DNA of 64,000 nucleotides from Herminiimonas arsenitoxidans (GCF_900130075.1 NZ_LT671418.1:434001-498000); one strand, 5' to 3'; shown: positions 36,312 through 45,800, numbered from the stretch's first letter. A program made the numbers and translations. Notes: generated by a model not told the origin, from the sequence alone.

Positions 36312-37163
36312 GTGTCCAATCGCCTGCCTGTTCTGCTGCAATATCTACTCCCGAAAAAGGCGCTTACCGCGTTCGGAGGCAAAATCGCCGGTGCCAAGGC
36401 AGGGCCGTTGACGACCTCCTTGATACGCTGGTTTGTCGGCAAGTACAACGTCAATATGACGGAAGCGGCGAATCCGAATATCGCCAGCTATGCCAGCTTC
36501 AATGAATTCTTCACGCGTGCCTTGCGCGCAGGTGCACGGCCGATTGCAGATGCTGCTTTCATTTGCCCGGTCGATGGTGCGATCAGCCAGTTCGGTGCGA
36601 TTGAGAAAGATCAGATTTTTCAGGCCAAAGGCCATAACTACTCAACTACTGCGCTGGTCGGTGGTGATCAGGATTTGGCTGCGCAATTTGAGAATGGCAG
36701 CTTCGCTACTCTGTATTTAAGTCCACGCGACTATCACCGCATCCACATGCCTTGCGATGGCCGCTTGCTGCGCATGATCTATGTACCGGGTGATTTGTTC
36801 TCGGTCAATCCGACGACGGCGCGTGGCGTACCTGGTTTGTTTGCCCGCAATGAGCGTGTGGTTTGTGTCTTTGAAGGCGAGACTGGGCCGTTTGTCTTGA
36901 CGCTGGTGGGTGCAACCATTGTCGGCAGCATGCAAACGGTATGGCATGGCGTAGTCAATCCACCGCGTTTAGGCGAGATGCGCGAATGGCGTTACGACAA
37001 ACAGCATCTGGTGCTGAAAAAAGGTGAAGAGATGGGACGCTTCCTGCTCGGCTCCACCGTAGTGATGTTGTTCCCAAAAGGTGCCTTAGCCTTCAACCAA
37101 AAATGGCAGCCCGCTGGCGCAGTGCAGTTGGGCGAAGTGATGGGCAATCGCGTACAAGAATAA
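36312..37163 (+). CDS. psd: Phosphatidylserine decarboxylase proenzyme
   Basis: Makes phosphatidylethanolamine from phosphatidylserine at the inner membrane. The 283-aa proenzyme has PVDGAISQFG, SPRDYHRIHMPCDG with the catalytic His region, and LGSTVVMLF near the C terminus. Self-cleavage occurs between Gly and Ser of the LGST motif to form the pyruvoyl group. The start is GTG at 36312, and no strong ribosome binding site is seen. Confidence 0.96.
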   Translation: MSNRLPVLLQYLLPKKALTAFGGKIAGAKAGPLTTSLIRWFVGKYNVNMTEAANPNIASYASFNEFFTRALRAGARPIADAAFICPVDGAISQFGAIEKDQIFQAKGHNYSTTALVGGDQDLAAQFENGSFATLYLSPRDYHRIHMPCDGRLLRMIYVPGDLFSVNPTTARGVPGLFARNERVVCVFEGETGPFVLTLVGATIVGSMQTVWHGVVNPPRLGEMREWRYDKQHLVLKKGEEMGRFLLGSTVVMLFPKGALAFNQKWQPAGAVQLGEVMGNRVQE

Positions 37164-37194
37164 GCAGGTTCAGTTCTCGTACGCGGTATTCGGC

Positions 37195-37392
37195 TCAATT
37201 GCCTTTCGATGGAAACGGATGATCTTCGTCGACCAAGCCCTTTAGTTTTTCTTCCTCTTTGATATCGAGCAACAAGCGGTCTTTATCAAGACGCTTGATC
37301 TTCCTTATTTCTTCCTCCGTATCGTGGTCGCCGGAATGCTTTTCTCCGCTGCCGATATCGGCTTCATCCATCATGTGCTTGGGCTGTGGCAT
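37195..37392 (-). CDS. Small charged hypothetical protein
   Basis: A 65-aa hydrophilic protein rich in Glu, Asp and Lys (EEEIRKIKRLDKDRLLLDIKEEEK), probably helical, with no membrane segment. The ATG at 37392 has an AAGGAG ribosome binding site 7 bases upstream, which decides against the longer frame. Its neighbours are psd (convergent) and the DedA-rhodanese gene (divergent). Function unknown. Confidence 0.65.
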   Translation of the reverse strand: MPQPKHMMDEADIGSGEKHSGDHDTEEEIRKIKRLDKDRLLLDIKEEEKLKGLVDEDHPFPSKGN

Positions 37393-37540
37393 AAGGTTCT
37401 CCTTGCCGGGTTGAGTTCTTTTGACCGCCGGCATAGAGAAAGATTCGCCATATTGCCCTTCTGAAATCTTGCATGGTGGGCGTCATGGCCTGCTATGCTT
37501 CGATGACGATGGATTCAATAATTAACCACGCTGAAACGAC

Positions 37541-38473
37541 ATGAGCTTCCTGTTAAATCTGATTGAACAATACGGCTTGATCTTTGTTTTCGGCAACGTG
37601 TTGTTGGAGCAATTAGGCGCGCCGATACCGGCTTACCCAACCCTGGTGATTACTGGTGCTTTGTTGGGACGAGGTGAATATTCAGCGCCGATGCTCTTAT
37701 TGATTGCTGTGGTGGCCGCTTTGATTGCCGACTTTGCCTGGTATATGGCTGGGCGCCGTTACGGCGGACGTGTGATGGCTCGTTTGTGCAAAATTTCCCT
37801 GTCGCCTGATTCCTGCGTACGTCAGACCGAAGCGATGTATGTGCGCTATGGCCCTGCATCTTTGTTAGTGGCGAAATTCATTCCCGGCTTCGCATCAGTT
37901 GCCAGTGCTTTGGCTGGTGCGATTGGTACGCGTCCTGCCAAGTTTATTTTCTTTGATGCCTTGGGCGCTGCTTTGTGGGCAGGCTCGGCCATTTTCCTCG
38001 GCTCTTTATTTAGCTCTGCCGTTGCAGACTTGCTTGATATCTTGGCGAATCTGGGTAAGTGGGGCATCGTATTGGTGGCGCTTGCATTTGGCGTGTATCT
38101 TGCGAAGAAGTGGTGGCAGCGGCATAGCTTCCTGAAAGATTTGCGCATGGCGCGCATTACGGTCGATGAGCTTGATCAGTTGCTGAAAGAGGGCAATCCA
38201 CCGACGATCATCGATGTACGATCTGCACTTGCACAGCAAGGCGGAAAAATTCCTGGTGCGATGGTATTGTCGGATGACGATATCAGTGCACTCGTGATTG
38301 ATACTGAACTTGATTCAGAAGTGATTGTGTATTGCGCCTGTCCCAATGAGGCGTCTGCTGCCCGCGTTGCCAAGAAGTTGATGGCACGCGGTTACCGTCG
38401 TGTGCGGCCATTGACCGGCGGTATCGATGCGTGGGTGGCGGCCGGCCATTCGATTGATGACGATATAGTCTGA
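37541..38473 (+). CDS. DedA-family membrane protein fused to a rhodanese domain
   Basis: A 310-aa protein. Residues about 1-195 are a DedA/VTT membrane domain (FGNVLLEQLGAPIPAYPTL, GRRYGGRVMARLC, KFIPGFASVASALAGA). Residues about 205-305 are a rhodanese fold (IDVRSALAQQGGKIPGAMVL and GGIDAWVAAGH) with an active-site cysteine stretch YCACPNEAS. DedA proteins move undecaprenyl phosphate or phosphatidylethanolamine or affect membrane potential; the soluble domain suggests a sulfur or redox link. marC follows 20 bases later. Confidence 0.9.
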   Translation: MSFLLNLIEQYGLIFVFGNVLLEQLGAPIPAYPTLVITGALLGRGEYSAPMLLLIAVVAALIADFAWYMAGRRYGGRVMARLCKISLSPDSCVRQTEAMYVRYGPASLLVAKFIPGFASVASALAGAIGTRPAKFIFFDALGAALWAGSAIFLGSLFSSAVADLLDILANLGKWGIVLVALAFGVYLAKKWWQRHSFLKDLRMARITVDELDQLLKEGNPPTIIDVRSALAQQGGKIPGAMVLSDDDISALVIDTELDSEVIVYCACPNEASAARVAKKLMARGYRRVRPLTGGIDAWVAAGHSIDDDIV

Positions 38474-38493
38474 TTCACGATAGGAATATCTCC

Positions 38494-39174
38494 ATGCTCA
38501 TCCTCTTCCTCAAAGCTGCGATTCTGGTGCCGGTTACTTTGATACCGATACTCAATCCGTTTGGTAATGCTCCGGTATTTGCCAGCTTGCTGGGCAATGT
38601 CAGTCGCGATGTGGAGAAGAAGCTTGCGCGTCAGGTGGCGCTCAATTGCTTCTTCCTGTTACTGGGTGCGATGTTTATCGGTTCGCATGTGTTGATGTTC
38701 TTTGGCATCTCGTTGCCGATAGTGCGTATCAGCGGCGGCATACTAGTAGCAGTGACCGGCTGGAAGCTATTGAACGATAACGGTCAGGATGCGATACGCA
38801 CGCAAGTGGCGACTAATTCGGCAGATGCCTGGTCGGATGAAGAATTCAAGGTACGCAGTTTTTACCCTATCAGTTTTCCTCTCACGGTTGGTCCTGGTGC
38901 GATTGCCGCATCCATCACCCTGGGCGCGAGTACGCCGCCACGATTATTGGATCAAGTGTTTTCGCTGGGTAGTGCTGCTTTAGGAGCGGCGATGACGGCC
39001 TTGGTGATTCTTATCTGCTATCGCTATGCGAACAAGATAGTGAATATGTTTGGCCGCTTGGGCACGATGGTTTTATTGCGACTCTCTGCATTCATCCTGC
39101 TATGCATCGGGGTAGAGATTTTCTGGAATGGCGTGGTCGGTTTGTTATCTGAATCTGGTATCGATATTCATTGA
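38494..39174 (+). CDS. MarC/NAAT-family integral membrane protein
   Basis: A 226-aa inner-membrane protein with six hydrophobic helices. Typical segments are LIPILNPFGNAPVFASLLGN at the N terminus, ILVAVTGWKLLNDNGQ, and YPISFPLTVGPGAIAASITLGA. The family includes neutral amino-acid carriers and proteins of unknown role; despite its name MarC is not tied to multiple drug resistance. It lies 20 bases after the DedA-rhodanese gene and probably shares its transcript. A long hairpin follows. Confidence 0.9.
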   Translation: MLILFLKAAILVPVTLIPILNPFGNAPVFASLLGNVSRDVEKKLARQVALNCFFLLLGAMFIGSHVLMFFGISLPIVRISGGILVAVTGWKLLNDNGQDAIRTQVATNSADAWSDEEFKVRSFYPISFPLTVGPGAIAASITLGASTPPRLLDQVFSLGSAALGAAMTALVILICYRYANKIVNMFGRLGTMVLLRLSAFILLCIGVEIFWNGVVGLLSESGIDIH

Positions 39175-39179
39175 AAATG

Positions 39180-39207
39180 TTCCGGCGCTGTTGATACAGC
39201 GCCGGAA
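39180..39207. terminator. Bidirectional terminator between marC and SRPBCC gene
   Basis: TTCCGGCGCTGT (39180-39191) and ACAGCGCCGGAA (39196-39207) form a perfect 12-bp stem with a 4-base loop between convergent genes. The U-tract is short. Confidence 0.65.
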
Positions 39208-39242
39208 TTGCATTGGAGCTCAGTATTTCGTATTGATCGCGA

Positions 39243-39779
39243 TTAAGAGAAATCGGGAATGCGTTTTTGATACTCGGACTCCAGTTTGAGGAAGCTAGCC
39301 CAGAACAATCGCGGCGTCTGTTGGTTGAGGCGATCTTCCAGTATGCCCAAATGTGTATGCCATCCGCCGGAGACGCTGATCATTTCTGTACGGTTCGGCA
39401 AGCGGCTATGCGTCACTATCAGTAGCGTTTTTGCACCTTGTGATTTGAGTTCAAAACACACTTCTGATGAACGCCCATTCTTTTCATTCCAGGTAAAGCT
39501 CAACAGATGCGGTGGATTGCATGCTGTAATGTGACCGCTTTGCTGATGGCCGGTTTCGTAAGGCAGGAAGCGATCCGGCGTTGTTTCGCTGGTGAGTCGC
39601 TTGAAATTGAAAGTGAGATCGGCTTTGCCGCCGACTCGCAAGTCCATAGTTCCGGAAGCCAGCCAGGTGCTGCGCTTGTCGGAGTCTGTCAGGTATTCCC
39701 ACACATCGTCGATGGTGCCGGGCAGTACGCGTTCCATGCGCACAGTTGTTGTGTCCTTCATTACACCGTATTCGCTCAT
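39243..39779 (-). CDS. SRPBCC/AHSA1-domain protein
   Basis: A 178-aa hydrophobic-pocket fold protein (activator of Hsp90 ATPase homologue 1-like). Seen are VRMERVLPGTIDDVWEYLTDSDKR, typical of the START-like family, and SGGWHTHLGILEDRL at the C-terminal helix. The ATG overlaps the stop of the upstream ArsR gene by one base (TGATG) with AAGGAG before it, so it is translationally coupled. ArsR/SRPBCC pairs are common; the ligand is unknown. Confidence 0.88.
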   Translation of the reverse strand: MSEYGVMKDTTTVRMERVLPGTIDDVWEYLTDSDKRSTWLASGTMDLRVGGKADLTFNFKRLTSETTPDRFLPYETGHQQSGHITACNPPHLLSFTWNEKNGRSSEVCFELKSQGAKTLLIVTHSRLPNRTEMISVSGGWHTHLGILEDRLNQQTPRLFWASFLKLESEYQKRIPDFS

Positions 39780-40123
39780 CACTTTCTCCTTTTCTTGTTT
39801 GCAGATTCCAGTTCACGTTCCAGTGCATCCAGACGCTCGGTCCAGAAGCCTTGATAAAAGCGCAGCCAATCTTCAGCCGCGGCCAGCGGTGCCGCTTCCA
39901 ATGTGCATAGGTGCGTGCGGCCTTGCACGATGCGAGAGATCAGGCCAGCATTCTCCAGCGTCTTGACGTGCTTGGAGGCACCGGCAAATGACATGTCGAA
40001 AGGCGCAGCAAGCTCGCCTATCGTGCGTTCTCCATCGGCTAGTAATCGCAGCATTTGGCGTCGTGTGGGATCGCCAAGCGCATTGAAGACGGCATCGAGT
40101 CTTTCTGTATTTAATTCAACCAT
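39779..40123 (-). CDS. ArsR-family transcriptional repressor
   Basis: A 114-aa winged-helix regulator (ALGDPTRRQMLRLLADGERTIGELAAPFDMSFAGASKHVKTLENAGLI). No metal-binding cysteines are present, so it is not a classical arsenic or metal sensor. Two matching palindromes lie at and just upstream of the start codon, indicating autoregulation of the arsR-SRPBCC operon. It belongs to the group of ArsR proteins paired with AHSA1-domain proteins. Confidence 0.93.
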   Translation of the reverse strand: MVELNTERLDAVFNALGDPTRRQMLRLLADGERTIGELAAPFDMSFAGASKHVKTLENAGLISRIVQGRTHLCTLEAAPLAAAEDWLRFYQGFWTERLDALERELESANKKRRK

Positions 40124-40132
40124 GTGGTTGAA
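40115..40132. promoter_or_regulatory. ArsR operator, copy 1
   Basis: TTCAACCATGTGGTTGAA has perfect 8-bp arms around two bases and covers the arsR start codon (40121-40123). A second copy lies 39 bases away centre to centre. Confidence 0.7.
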
Positions 40133-40154
40133 TATAGCATCTCAAAAATTAAAG

Positions 40155-40170
40155 TCAACCATTTGGTTGA
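40155..40170. promoter_or_regulatory. ArsR operator, copy 2
   Basis: TCAACCATTTGGTTGA repeats the arms of copy 1 (TCAACCA and TGGTTGA). It is positioned in the probable promoter of the arsR operon, fitting repression by blocked initiation. Confidence 0.7.
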
Positions 40171-40223
40171 ATTATTTATGCGGATGACTTGAAGGGGAAA
40201 AGTTGGAGGAATGAGCGGAAAGC

Positions 40224-40252
40224 CTGCTTGCGTGCATGGCACACGCAAGCAG
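40224..40252 (-). terminator. Hairpin after amiS
   Basis: CTGCTTGCGTG (40224-40234) pairs perfectly with CACGCAAGCAG (40242-40252) around a 7-base loop, 8 bases past the amiS stop. On the minus strand the tail is GCTTTCC. It probably ends the formamide operon. Confidence 0.55.
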
Positions 40253-40260
40253 ATGTTGGC

Positions 40261-40776
40261 TTACTTCAGTACACCGCTAAGCAGCAGATAACCTGGCAGC
40301 CAACCGGTGAAAATACCGCAGAGTAAGGCGACTACGCCGGTGATCTTGGCGATTTCTTTCTGTGCTGTGAGCAGCAGGAAAAACATAAACCACAATATTG
40401 CCCACGCTATCCAGTTCAGACCGAACCAGACACCCCAGGTGCTGCTAGCGGTTTGCAGGGTTTCGATTGCGACAGGAATGGCGGTAATGGTAACGAACAG
40501 GCTGAACCAGCCGAGGCCGCGGCCATCAGCACCGTTATAGCGATTGAAGGCAACCCAAAAGTAGGTGAAAGAAAATAACAGGGTGAGTGCGGCAGCTTTG
40601 ATGGAGCCTGCATCCGCATTGGCACCGAAGGCCAGTTGCATAGAAATCAGGAAGGTGACGGTGCCTGAGAAAACATTGATGACCCATATCTCTTTGTCAC
40701 CGATGCGACCGAGCAGCCATAGGCCGTTGAGGCATAGAACTGCGCCTACATAGAGTAGTGAAAAACCTAATAGCAT
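40261..40776 (-). CDS. amiS: AmiS/UreI-family amide/urea channel
   Basis: A 171-aa inner-membrane protein with about six hydrophobic helices. Family segments include LLYVGAVLCLNGLWLLG at the N terminus, LLFSFTYFWVAFNRYNGADGRGLGWFSLF, and WGVWFGLNWIAWAILWFMFF. It probably lets formamide, short amides or urea cross the membrane. It is the third gene after fmdA and fmdB on the same strand, separated from fmdB by 166 bases holding a strong hairpin. Confidence 0.9.
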   Translation of the reverse strand: MLLGFSLLYVGAVLCLNGLWLLGRIGDKEIWVINVFSGTVTFLISMQLAFGANADAGSIKAAALTLLFSFTYFWVAFNRYNGADGRGLGWFSLFVTITAIPVAIETLQTASSTWGVWFGLNWIAWAILWFMFFLLLTAQKEIAKITGVVALLCGIFTGWLPGYLLLSGVLK

Positions 40777-40888
40777 GACATCTCCTTGCTGAATGAGGCA
40801 GCGATTGTAGTTTTTTGACGTTCAAAAAGACATCAGGCAATCCCTATATGCCTCATATCGTTTGAAGCATGCGGGACAGCAGGGATTG

Positions 40889-40919
40889 CGCCGGCGAGAT
40901 CCTTGCGAGCTCGCCGGCG
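40889..40919 (-). other. GC-rich hairpin between fmdB and amiS
   Basis: CGCCGGCGAG (40889-40898) and CTCGCCGGCG (40910-40919) form a perfect 10-bp stem. There is no U-tract on the minus strand, so it is more likely an mRNA-stabilising or attenuating element than a full terminator. Confidence 0.5.
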
Positions 40920-40942
40920 TTCTACTCATGCCAGATATGATT

Positions 40943-41290
40943 TCAGTGGCTGATCATCCACGGTCGTTTGCCAACGAAGGTTTTATTTCCGTTGGGTGCG
41001 ACGATTGTGGATTTGCTCTTCTTGCCGGATGAGGAGCAGCAACTGCATCCTGAAGGATGTGCTTTCGATGCGTAGTTCTTGGAGCTCATCGGTTCATGCG
41101 ATGCTTTTTCATTGGTGCTCATCGCATGTCGACGTGCTTCCGGCATCAGTGCCAGGCTTGGAGCGGAAGACCAGGTGCGGTCTGCCGCTGCCGCGCAATG
41201 CGGACAGCTGATGGGGTCGTTGCGCGCCGAGATACTGCGCACAGCTTCGAAGAAACCGCAGTCCTTGCAGACGTAATCGTATGTGGGCAT
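40943..41290 (-). CDS. fmdB: FmdB-type zinc-ribbon protein
   Basis: A 115-aa protein with an N-terminal FmdB/CxxC zinc ribbon: MPTYDYVCKDCGFFEAVRSI with Cys pairs CKDC and CPHC. A second Cys cluster (GCSCC) is near the C terminus. FmdB genes neighbour formamidase in Methylophilus methylotrophus and may aid its regulation or assembly; the exact role is not settled. It begins 12 bases after the fmdA stop. Confidence 0.9.
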   Translation of the reverse strand: MPTYDYVCKDCGFFEAVRSISARNDPISCPHCAAAADRTWSSAPSLALMPEARRHAMSTNEKASHEPMSSKNYASKAHPSGCSCCSSSGKKSKSTIVAPNGNKTFVGKRPWMISH

Positions 41291-41302
41291 GACAAGCTCC
41301 CT

Positions 41303-42535
41303 TTACTTGAGATCTTTAGACAAAGGCATGCCCATGCTTTTGAATTTCTGCACTACAGGGCCGGCAGCATTTGGATTGATGTCAAAGTCGAAGATCTGCG
41401 TCGGCAGCCACAGCGTGGCGCAGGAGTTCGGAATATCCACCACGCCGCTGATGTGACCTTGGACTGGAGCAGTACCAAGGATGGAATACGCCTGCGCACG
41501 GCTGTAGCCGAACTTGGTCATGTATTCGATCGCATTCAGACAGGCTTGACGATAAGCGACGTTGACGTCGAGGTAATGTTGCTTGCCATGTTCATCGACA
41601 GAGATGCCTTCGAAGATCAGGTAGTCGTTGTAATGCGGTGTGATAGGACTAGGTTTGAAGATAGGATTCTTGACGCCGTAGGTAGCCATGCCACCTTTGA
41701 GCACCGATACCTTCATGTGCACCCAGCCGGCCATTTCAATCGCGCCGCAGAAGGTGATTTCTCCATCGCCTTGGCTAAAGTGCAAATCGCCGACCGACAA
41801 GCCTGCGCCTTTGACGTAGACCGGGAAGAATATTTTCGAGCCACGTGACAAGTCCTTGATGTCGCAATTGCCGCCGTGTTCGCGTGGTGGAACGGTACGT
41901 GCGCCTTCGGCTGCTGCCTTGTCGCGTGCTGCACCTTTCATTTTGCCCATGTGCGCAGTCGGCGCAAACGGTGCATTAGCCAATGGCGGTACGCGATCAG
42001 GTTCGGTTGCGATCAGGCCGGTTTCACGTCTGTTCCATTCGGCCAGCAATTTTGGATCAGGCAGACAGCCGATCAGACCAGGATGGATCAGGCCGGCATA
42101 ATTCACACCAGGGACATGGCGTGAAGAGGTGAACATACCTTTGATGTCCCAGATCGATTTTTGCGCTTCCGGGAAGTGATCGGTCAGGAAGCCGCCGCCG
42201 TTCTTCTTCGAGAAGAAGCCGTTGAAGCCCCACATGGATTCTTGTTTTGCGCCGATGTCGAGCAGTTCGACTACCAGCAAATCGCCAGGTTCTGCGCCAT
42301 GTACGCCGACTGGTCCTGTCAGGAAGTGGACGGTGGTCAGATCAACGTCGCGCACGTCATCGGCGCTGTCATTGTTCTTGATGTAGCCACCGGTCCAGTC
42401 GTAGGTTTCGAGTATGAAGTCTTCGCCGGGATTGACCCAGGTTGCCATCGGAATGTCAGAGTGCCAGCGATTGTGTATGTTTTCGTTTTCGTAGGGGGAT
42501 TGATTCAGATCTACTTTGATCAGAGTTTCAGCCAT
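41303..42535 (-). CDS. fmdA: Formamidase (acetamidase/formamidase family)
   Basis: Hydrolyses formamide to formate and ammonia. The 410-aa length fits FmdA. Typical segments are TVHFLTGPVGVHGAEPGDLLVVELLDIG, HPGLIGCLPD, REHGGNCDIKDLSRGSKIFFPVYV and SVGDLHFSQGDGEI. The ATG at 42535 (MAETLIKVDLN) is the family start; the frame upstream has no homology. Transcribed as fmdA-fmdB-amiS, divergent from a permease-linked sensor kinase that probably senses an amide or nitrogen source. Confidence 0.95.
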   Translation of the reverse strand: MAETLIKVDLNQSPYENENIHNRWHSDIPMATWVNPGEDFILETYDWTGGYIKNNDSADDVRDVDLTTVHFLTGPVGVHGAEPGDLLVVELLDIGAKQESMWGFNGFFSKKNGGGFLTDHFPEAQKSIWDIKGMFTSSRHVPGVNYAGLIHPGLIGCLPDPKLLAEWNRRETGLIATEPDRVPPLANAPFAPTAHMGKMKGAARDKAAAEGARTVPPREHGGNCDIKDLSRGSKIFFPVYVKGAGLSVGDLHFSQGDGEITFCGAIEMAGWVHMKVSVLKGGMATYGVKNPIFKPSPITPHYNDYLIFEGISVDEHGKQHYLDVNVAYRQACLNAIEYMTKFGYSRAQAYSILGTAPVQGHISGVVDIPNSCATLWLPTQIFDFDINPNAAGPVVQKFKSMGMPLSKDLK

Positions 42536-42892
42536 GGTGTCTACCTCTCGATTTATGTTTATATGGATGGAACTCGGAGATCCCCGATACTGATGAGCAC
42601 CGCAATTGCAGGCTTGGAGATTGCGACACCGAGCATTCCGGACTCGATAATGTATGGACAACGCTGAACACCCAATACGTCAATTGGCGTACATGCAAAA
42701 TTGATCACACTTCTTGTCTTATGGGAAACTCGCCTTGTTAAATATTTTCAACTCATGTAATTTAAATAAGCAGCATTCGTTTGAATGGCTGGTCATACAG
42801 ATTCCAATAAAACGAATGATCGCCATGAGCCTTGAAAATCAGATTCCATTGCCTAGCGGTCAATAGAGTCCATCCATATTCCATACGCATCT
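42536..42892. promoter_or_regulatory. Divergent control region of fmdA and the sensor kinase
   Basis: No gene is seen in these 357 bases. It holds TACGTCAATTGGCGTA (42676-42691), a palindrome with one mismatched pair, and a perfect 9-bp inverted repeat CATTCGTTT (42774-42782) / AAACGAATG (42810-42818). Both are candidate sites for the LuxR-type response regulator encoded at 46242-47189. Confidence 0.5.
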
Positions 42893-45800
42893 ATGGCTCA
42901 ACAAAAAATCTTCCGCATCCGACGTGAATACAATCGTTGGGTCGCCAATGAATCGATCGAAGATTATGCGTTGCGCTATACGCCGCACGGTTTCCGTAAA
43001 TGGTCGGAATGGCGCTTGGGTAACGCAGCTTTTGGTGCTGCTTCATTTTTGGCGCTGGAGGCAATCGGTGGCGCGATTGCCTTGAACTATGGTTTTTCGA
43101 ACGCGGTCTGGGCCATCCTGGCGGTGGCGATCATTACCTTCCTGACCGGTTTGCCTATTAGTTATTACGCGGCGCGTTACGGCATTGATATGGATTTGCT
43201 GACGCGCGGTGCCGGCTTCGGCTATATGGGATCGACGATCAGCTCGCTGATCTATGCCAGCTTTACCATCATCTTCTTTGCCTTAGAAGCGGCGATACTT
43301 GCGGTCGCCCTGCAGATGTGGATACCGTGGCCGCTCTGGATTTGGTATGCGATTAGTGCGCTATTCATCATACCTTTCGTGGCACGCGGCATTACTCTGA
43401 TCTCTCGCTTGCAACTCTGGACGCAACCGCTCTGGTTGCTGCTGCTGATTACTCCTTATGTCGCGATCTTCTGGAAAAAACCAGAGGCGTATACCGAGTT
43501 CACGCAATTCGTTGGTGGCATTTCTAAAAGCAGTGACTTCGATCCTGTCATGTTTGGCGTAGCCGCGACGGTGGCTTTTTCTTTGGTGGCGCAGATCGGT
43601 GAGCAGGTCGACTTCTTGCGTTTTCTACCTGAGAAAACTGCAGCCAATCGCAAGCGCTGGTGGACTGCAGTCGTGGTTGCTGGTGCCGGTTGGATAGTGC
43701 CGGGTGCGCTCAAGATGTTGGGTGGTGCTTTCCTCGCTTATCTGGTTTTCCAGACAGGCGTACCGGCAGCCAATGCGATGGAGCCGACGCAGATGTATTT
43801 GCTCGGCTTCTCACATCTCTTTAGCGATCCAGCCTGGGTGTTGGCGATTACGCTGGTATTTGTTGTTGTCTCTCAAGTCAAAATTAATCTGACCAATGCG
43901 TATGCAGGATCGCTGGCGTGGTCGAATTTCTTTGCGCGCTTGACGCACAGTCATCCAGGTCGCGTGGTCTGGCTGGTTTTTAATTGCCTGCTTGCTTTGC
44001 TGTTGATGAACCTCGGGGTCTTTGCCGCGTTGGAAAACGTGCTCGGTTTGTATAGCAATGTTGCCGTTGCATGGGTGGGCGCATTAGTCGCCGATCTTGT
44101 CATCAACAAGCCCATGGGATGGAGCCCGAAAGGGATTGAATTCAAGCGTGCGCATTTGTACGACATCAATCCGGTAGGACTGGGAACCATGGTGTTGGCA
44201 GCAAGTGTGGGGATTGCCGCTTTCTCTGGCGTATGGGGGCATCAGGTCGCTGCCTTTTCACCGTTCATCACTTTGGCTACCGCCTTTATCGTCTCGCCAT
44301 TTTTGGCGTGGGCCACGGGTGGACGTTATTACCTGGCGCGTCAACCAACAGCTGTTGGTTTGCCCGGACAAATAGTGAAGTGCGGCGTGTGCGACAACAG
44401 TTTTGAATCTGAAGATATGGCGCATTGCCCAGCCTATGGTGCGCCTATCTGTTCCTTGTGCTGCACGCTGGAATCGCGTTGTCATGATTTGTGTAAAAAG
44501 GAGTCGCGCACTGCAGAACAGGCGCAGCAGCTGTTGTCAGCATTGTTGCCGAATGCCTTTTCACATTTAGTCAGTCGGCGCGTGGGCAATTACATGGTCG
44601 TGGTGTTGTCCTTGTGCGCCGTGGGTGCAGCCGCGCTTGGTCTGGTTTATGCACAGGAAATTTCTGCCATTACATCACTGGACCATCGGATTCTGGTTGA
44701 TGGCGTCTTTATCAAGATATCGGCAGTGCTGTTAATCATCGTTGCAGTATCGAGCTGGTGGGTCGTGTTGGGTAGTGAAGGGCGGCATCTGGCACAAGAC
44801 GATTTGAATCGACAGAATGAATTGCTGACACAGGAAATCGACGCACATCAACGTACCGATGCGGCATTGCAAAGTGCCAAGGAAGCTGCAGAGTCGGCGA
44901 ATCAGGCAAAGACGCGTTACGTTGCCGGTATCTCACACGAGTTGCGCTCGCCGCTCAATAGCATACTGGGTTACTCGCAAATTCTGCTCAAGAATGAACA
45001 CCTTGATGCAACACCGCGTACGGCGATACAAACCATACATCGCAGTGGTGAACATTTATTGGGTTTGGTGGATGAGCTGCTTGATCTGGCACGCATTGAA
45101 GCGGATCGCATGCGACTGGAACCTGCGCCGATTCTGCTGAGTGCTTTTCTAGACGACTTGCTGAGCATGGTGCGTCCGCAAGCTGAAGCAAAAGGTCTCA
45201 AATTACTGTACACACACAATGGCGAGATACCGCATTACGTCTTGGCGGATGGCAAGCGATTGCGTCAAATCCTCATCAACTTGCTGACCAATGCAGTACG
45301 TTTTACCGATGCCGGTTCGGTTACTTTGCATGTGGAATTTAATCAAGCCATCATTCGTTTTGATGTGATTGATACCGGCATCGGCATTGCAGTGCAAGAC
45401 AGGCAACGTATATTCCAGCCGTTTGAACGTGGCGCAGCAGGGCGTTTGCGCGGTGAACCTGGTGCAGGTTTGGGATTGGCTATCACCGAAAAATTGATCC
45501 TGCTGATGAATGGCAGCTTGAATCTGGTGAGCATGCAGGGTAAGGGTAGTACCTTTGTTGTGCGGTTGCCGCTGACGGAAATCAATGCATTCGAGGCTTT
45601 GCCACAACGCGACGTGATCGGTCATGCGGGTGCTGTACGTACTTTGCTCGTGGTGGATGATCAACCTGTGCAACGACACATGCTAACCGGCATGTTAATT
45701 CCTTTAGGCTTTAATGTGCGTGAAGCAGCTAGCGGGCATGAGTGTTTGGATTTGCTGCAGGATTTTGCTCCCGATGCAATTCTGCTCGATATCGGTATGG

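Noticed and set aside
39779..40123. Arsenic or metal resistance regulator
   Set aside because: The ArsR-family protein lacks metal-ligand cysteines, and no arsenic genes are in the window.
41057..41848. 263-codon + strand frame over fmdA/fmdB
   Set aside because: It is antisense to two well-recognised genes and shows no family features.
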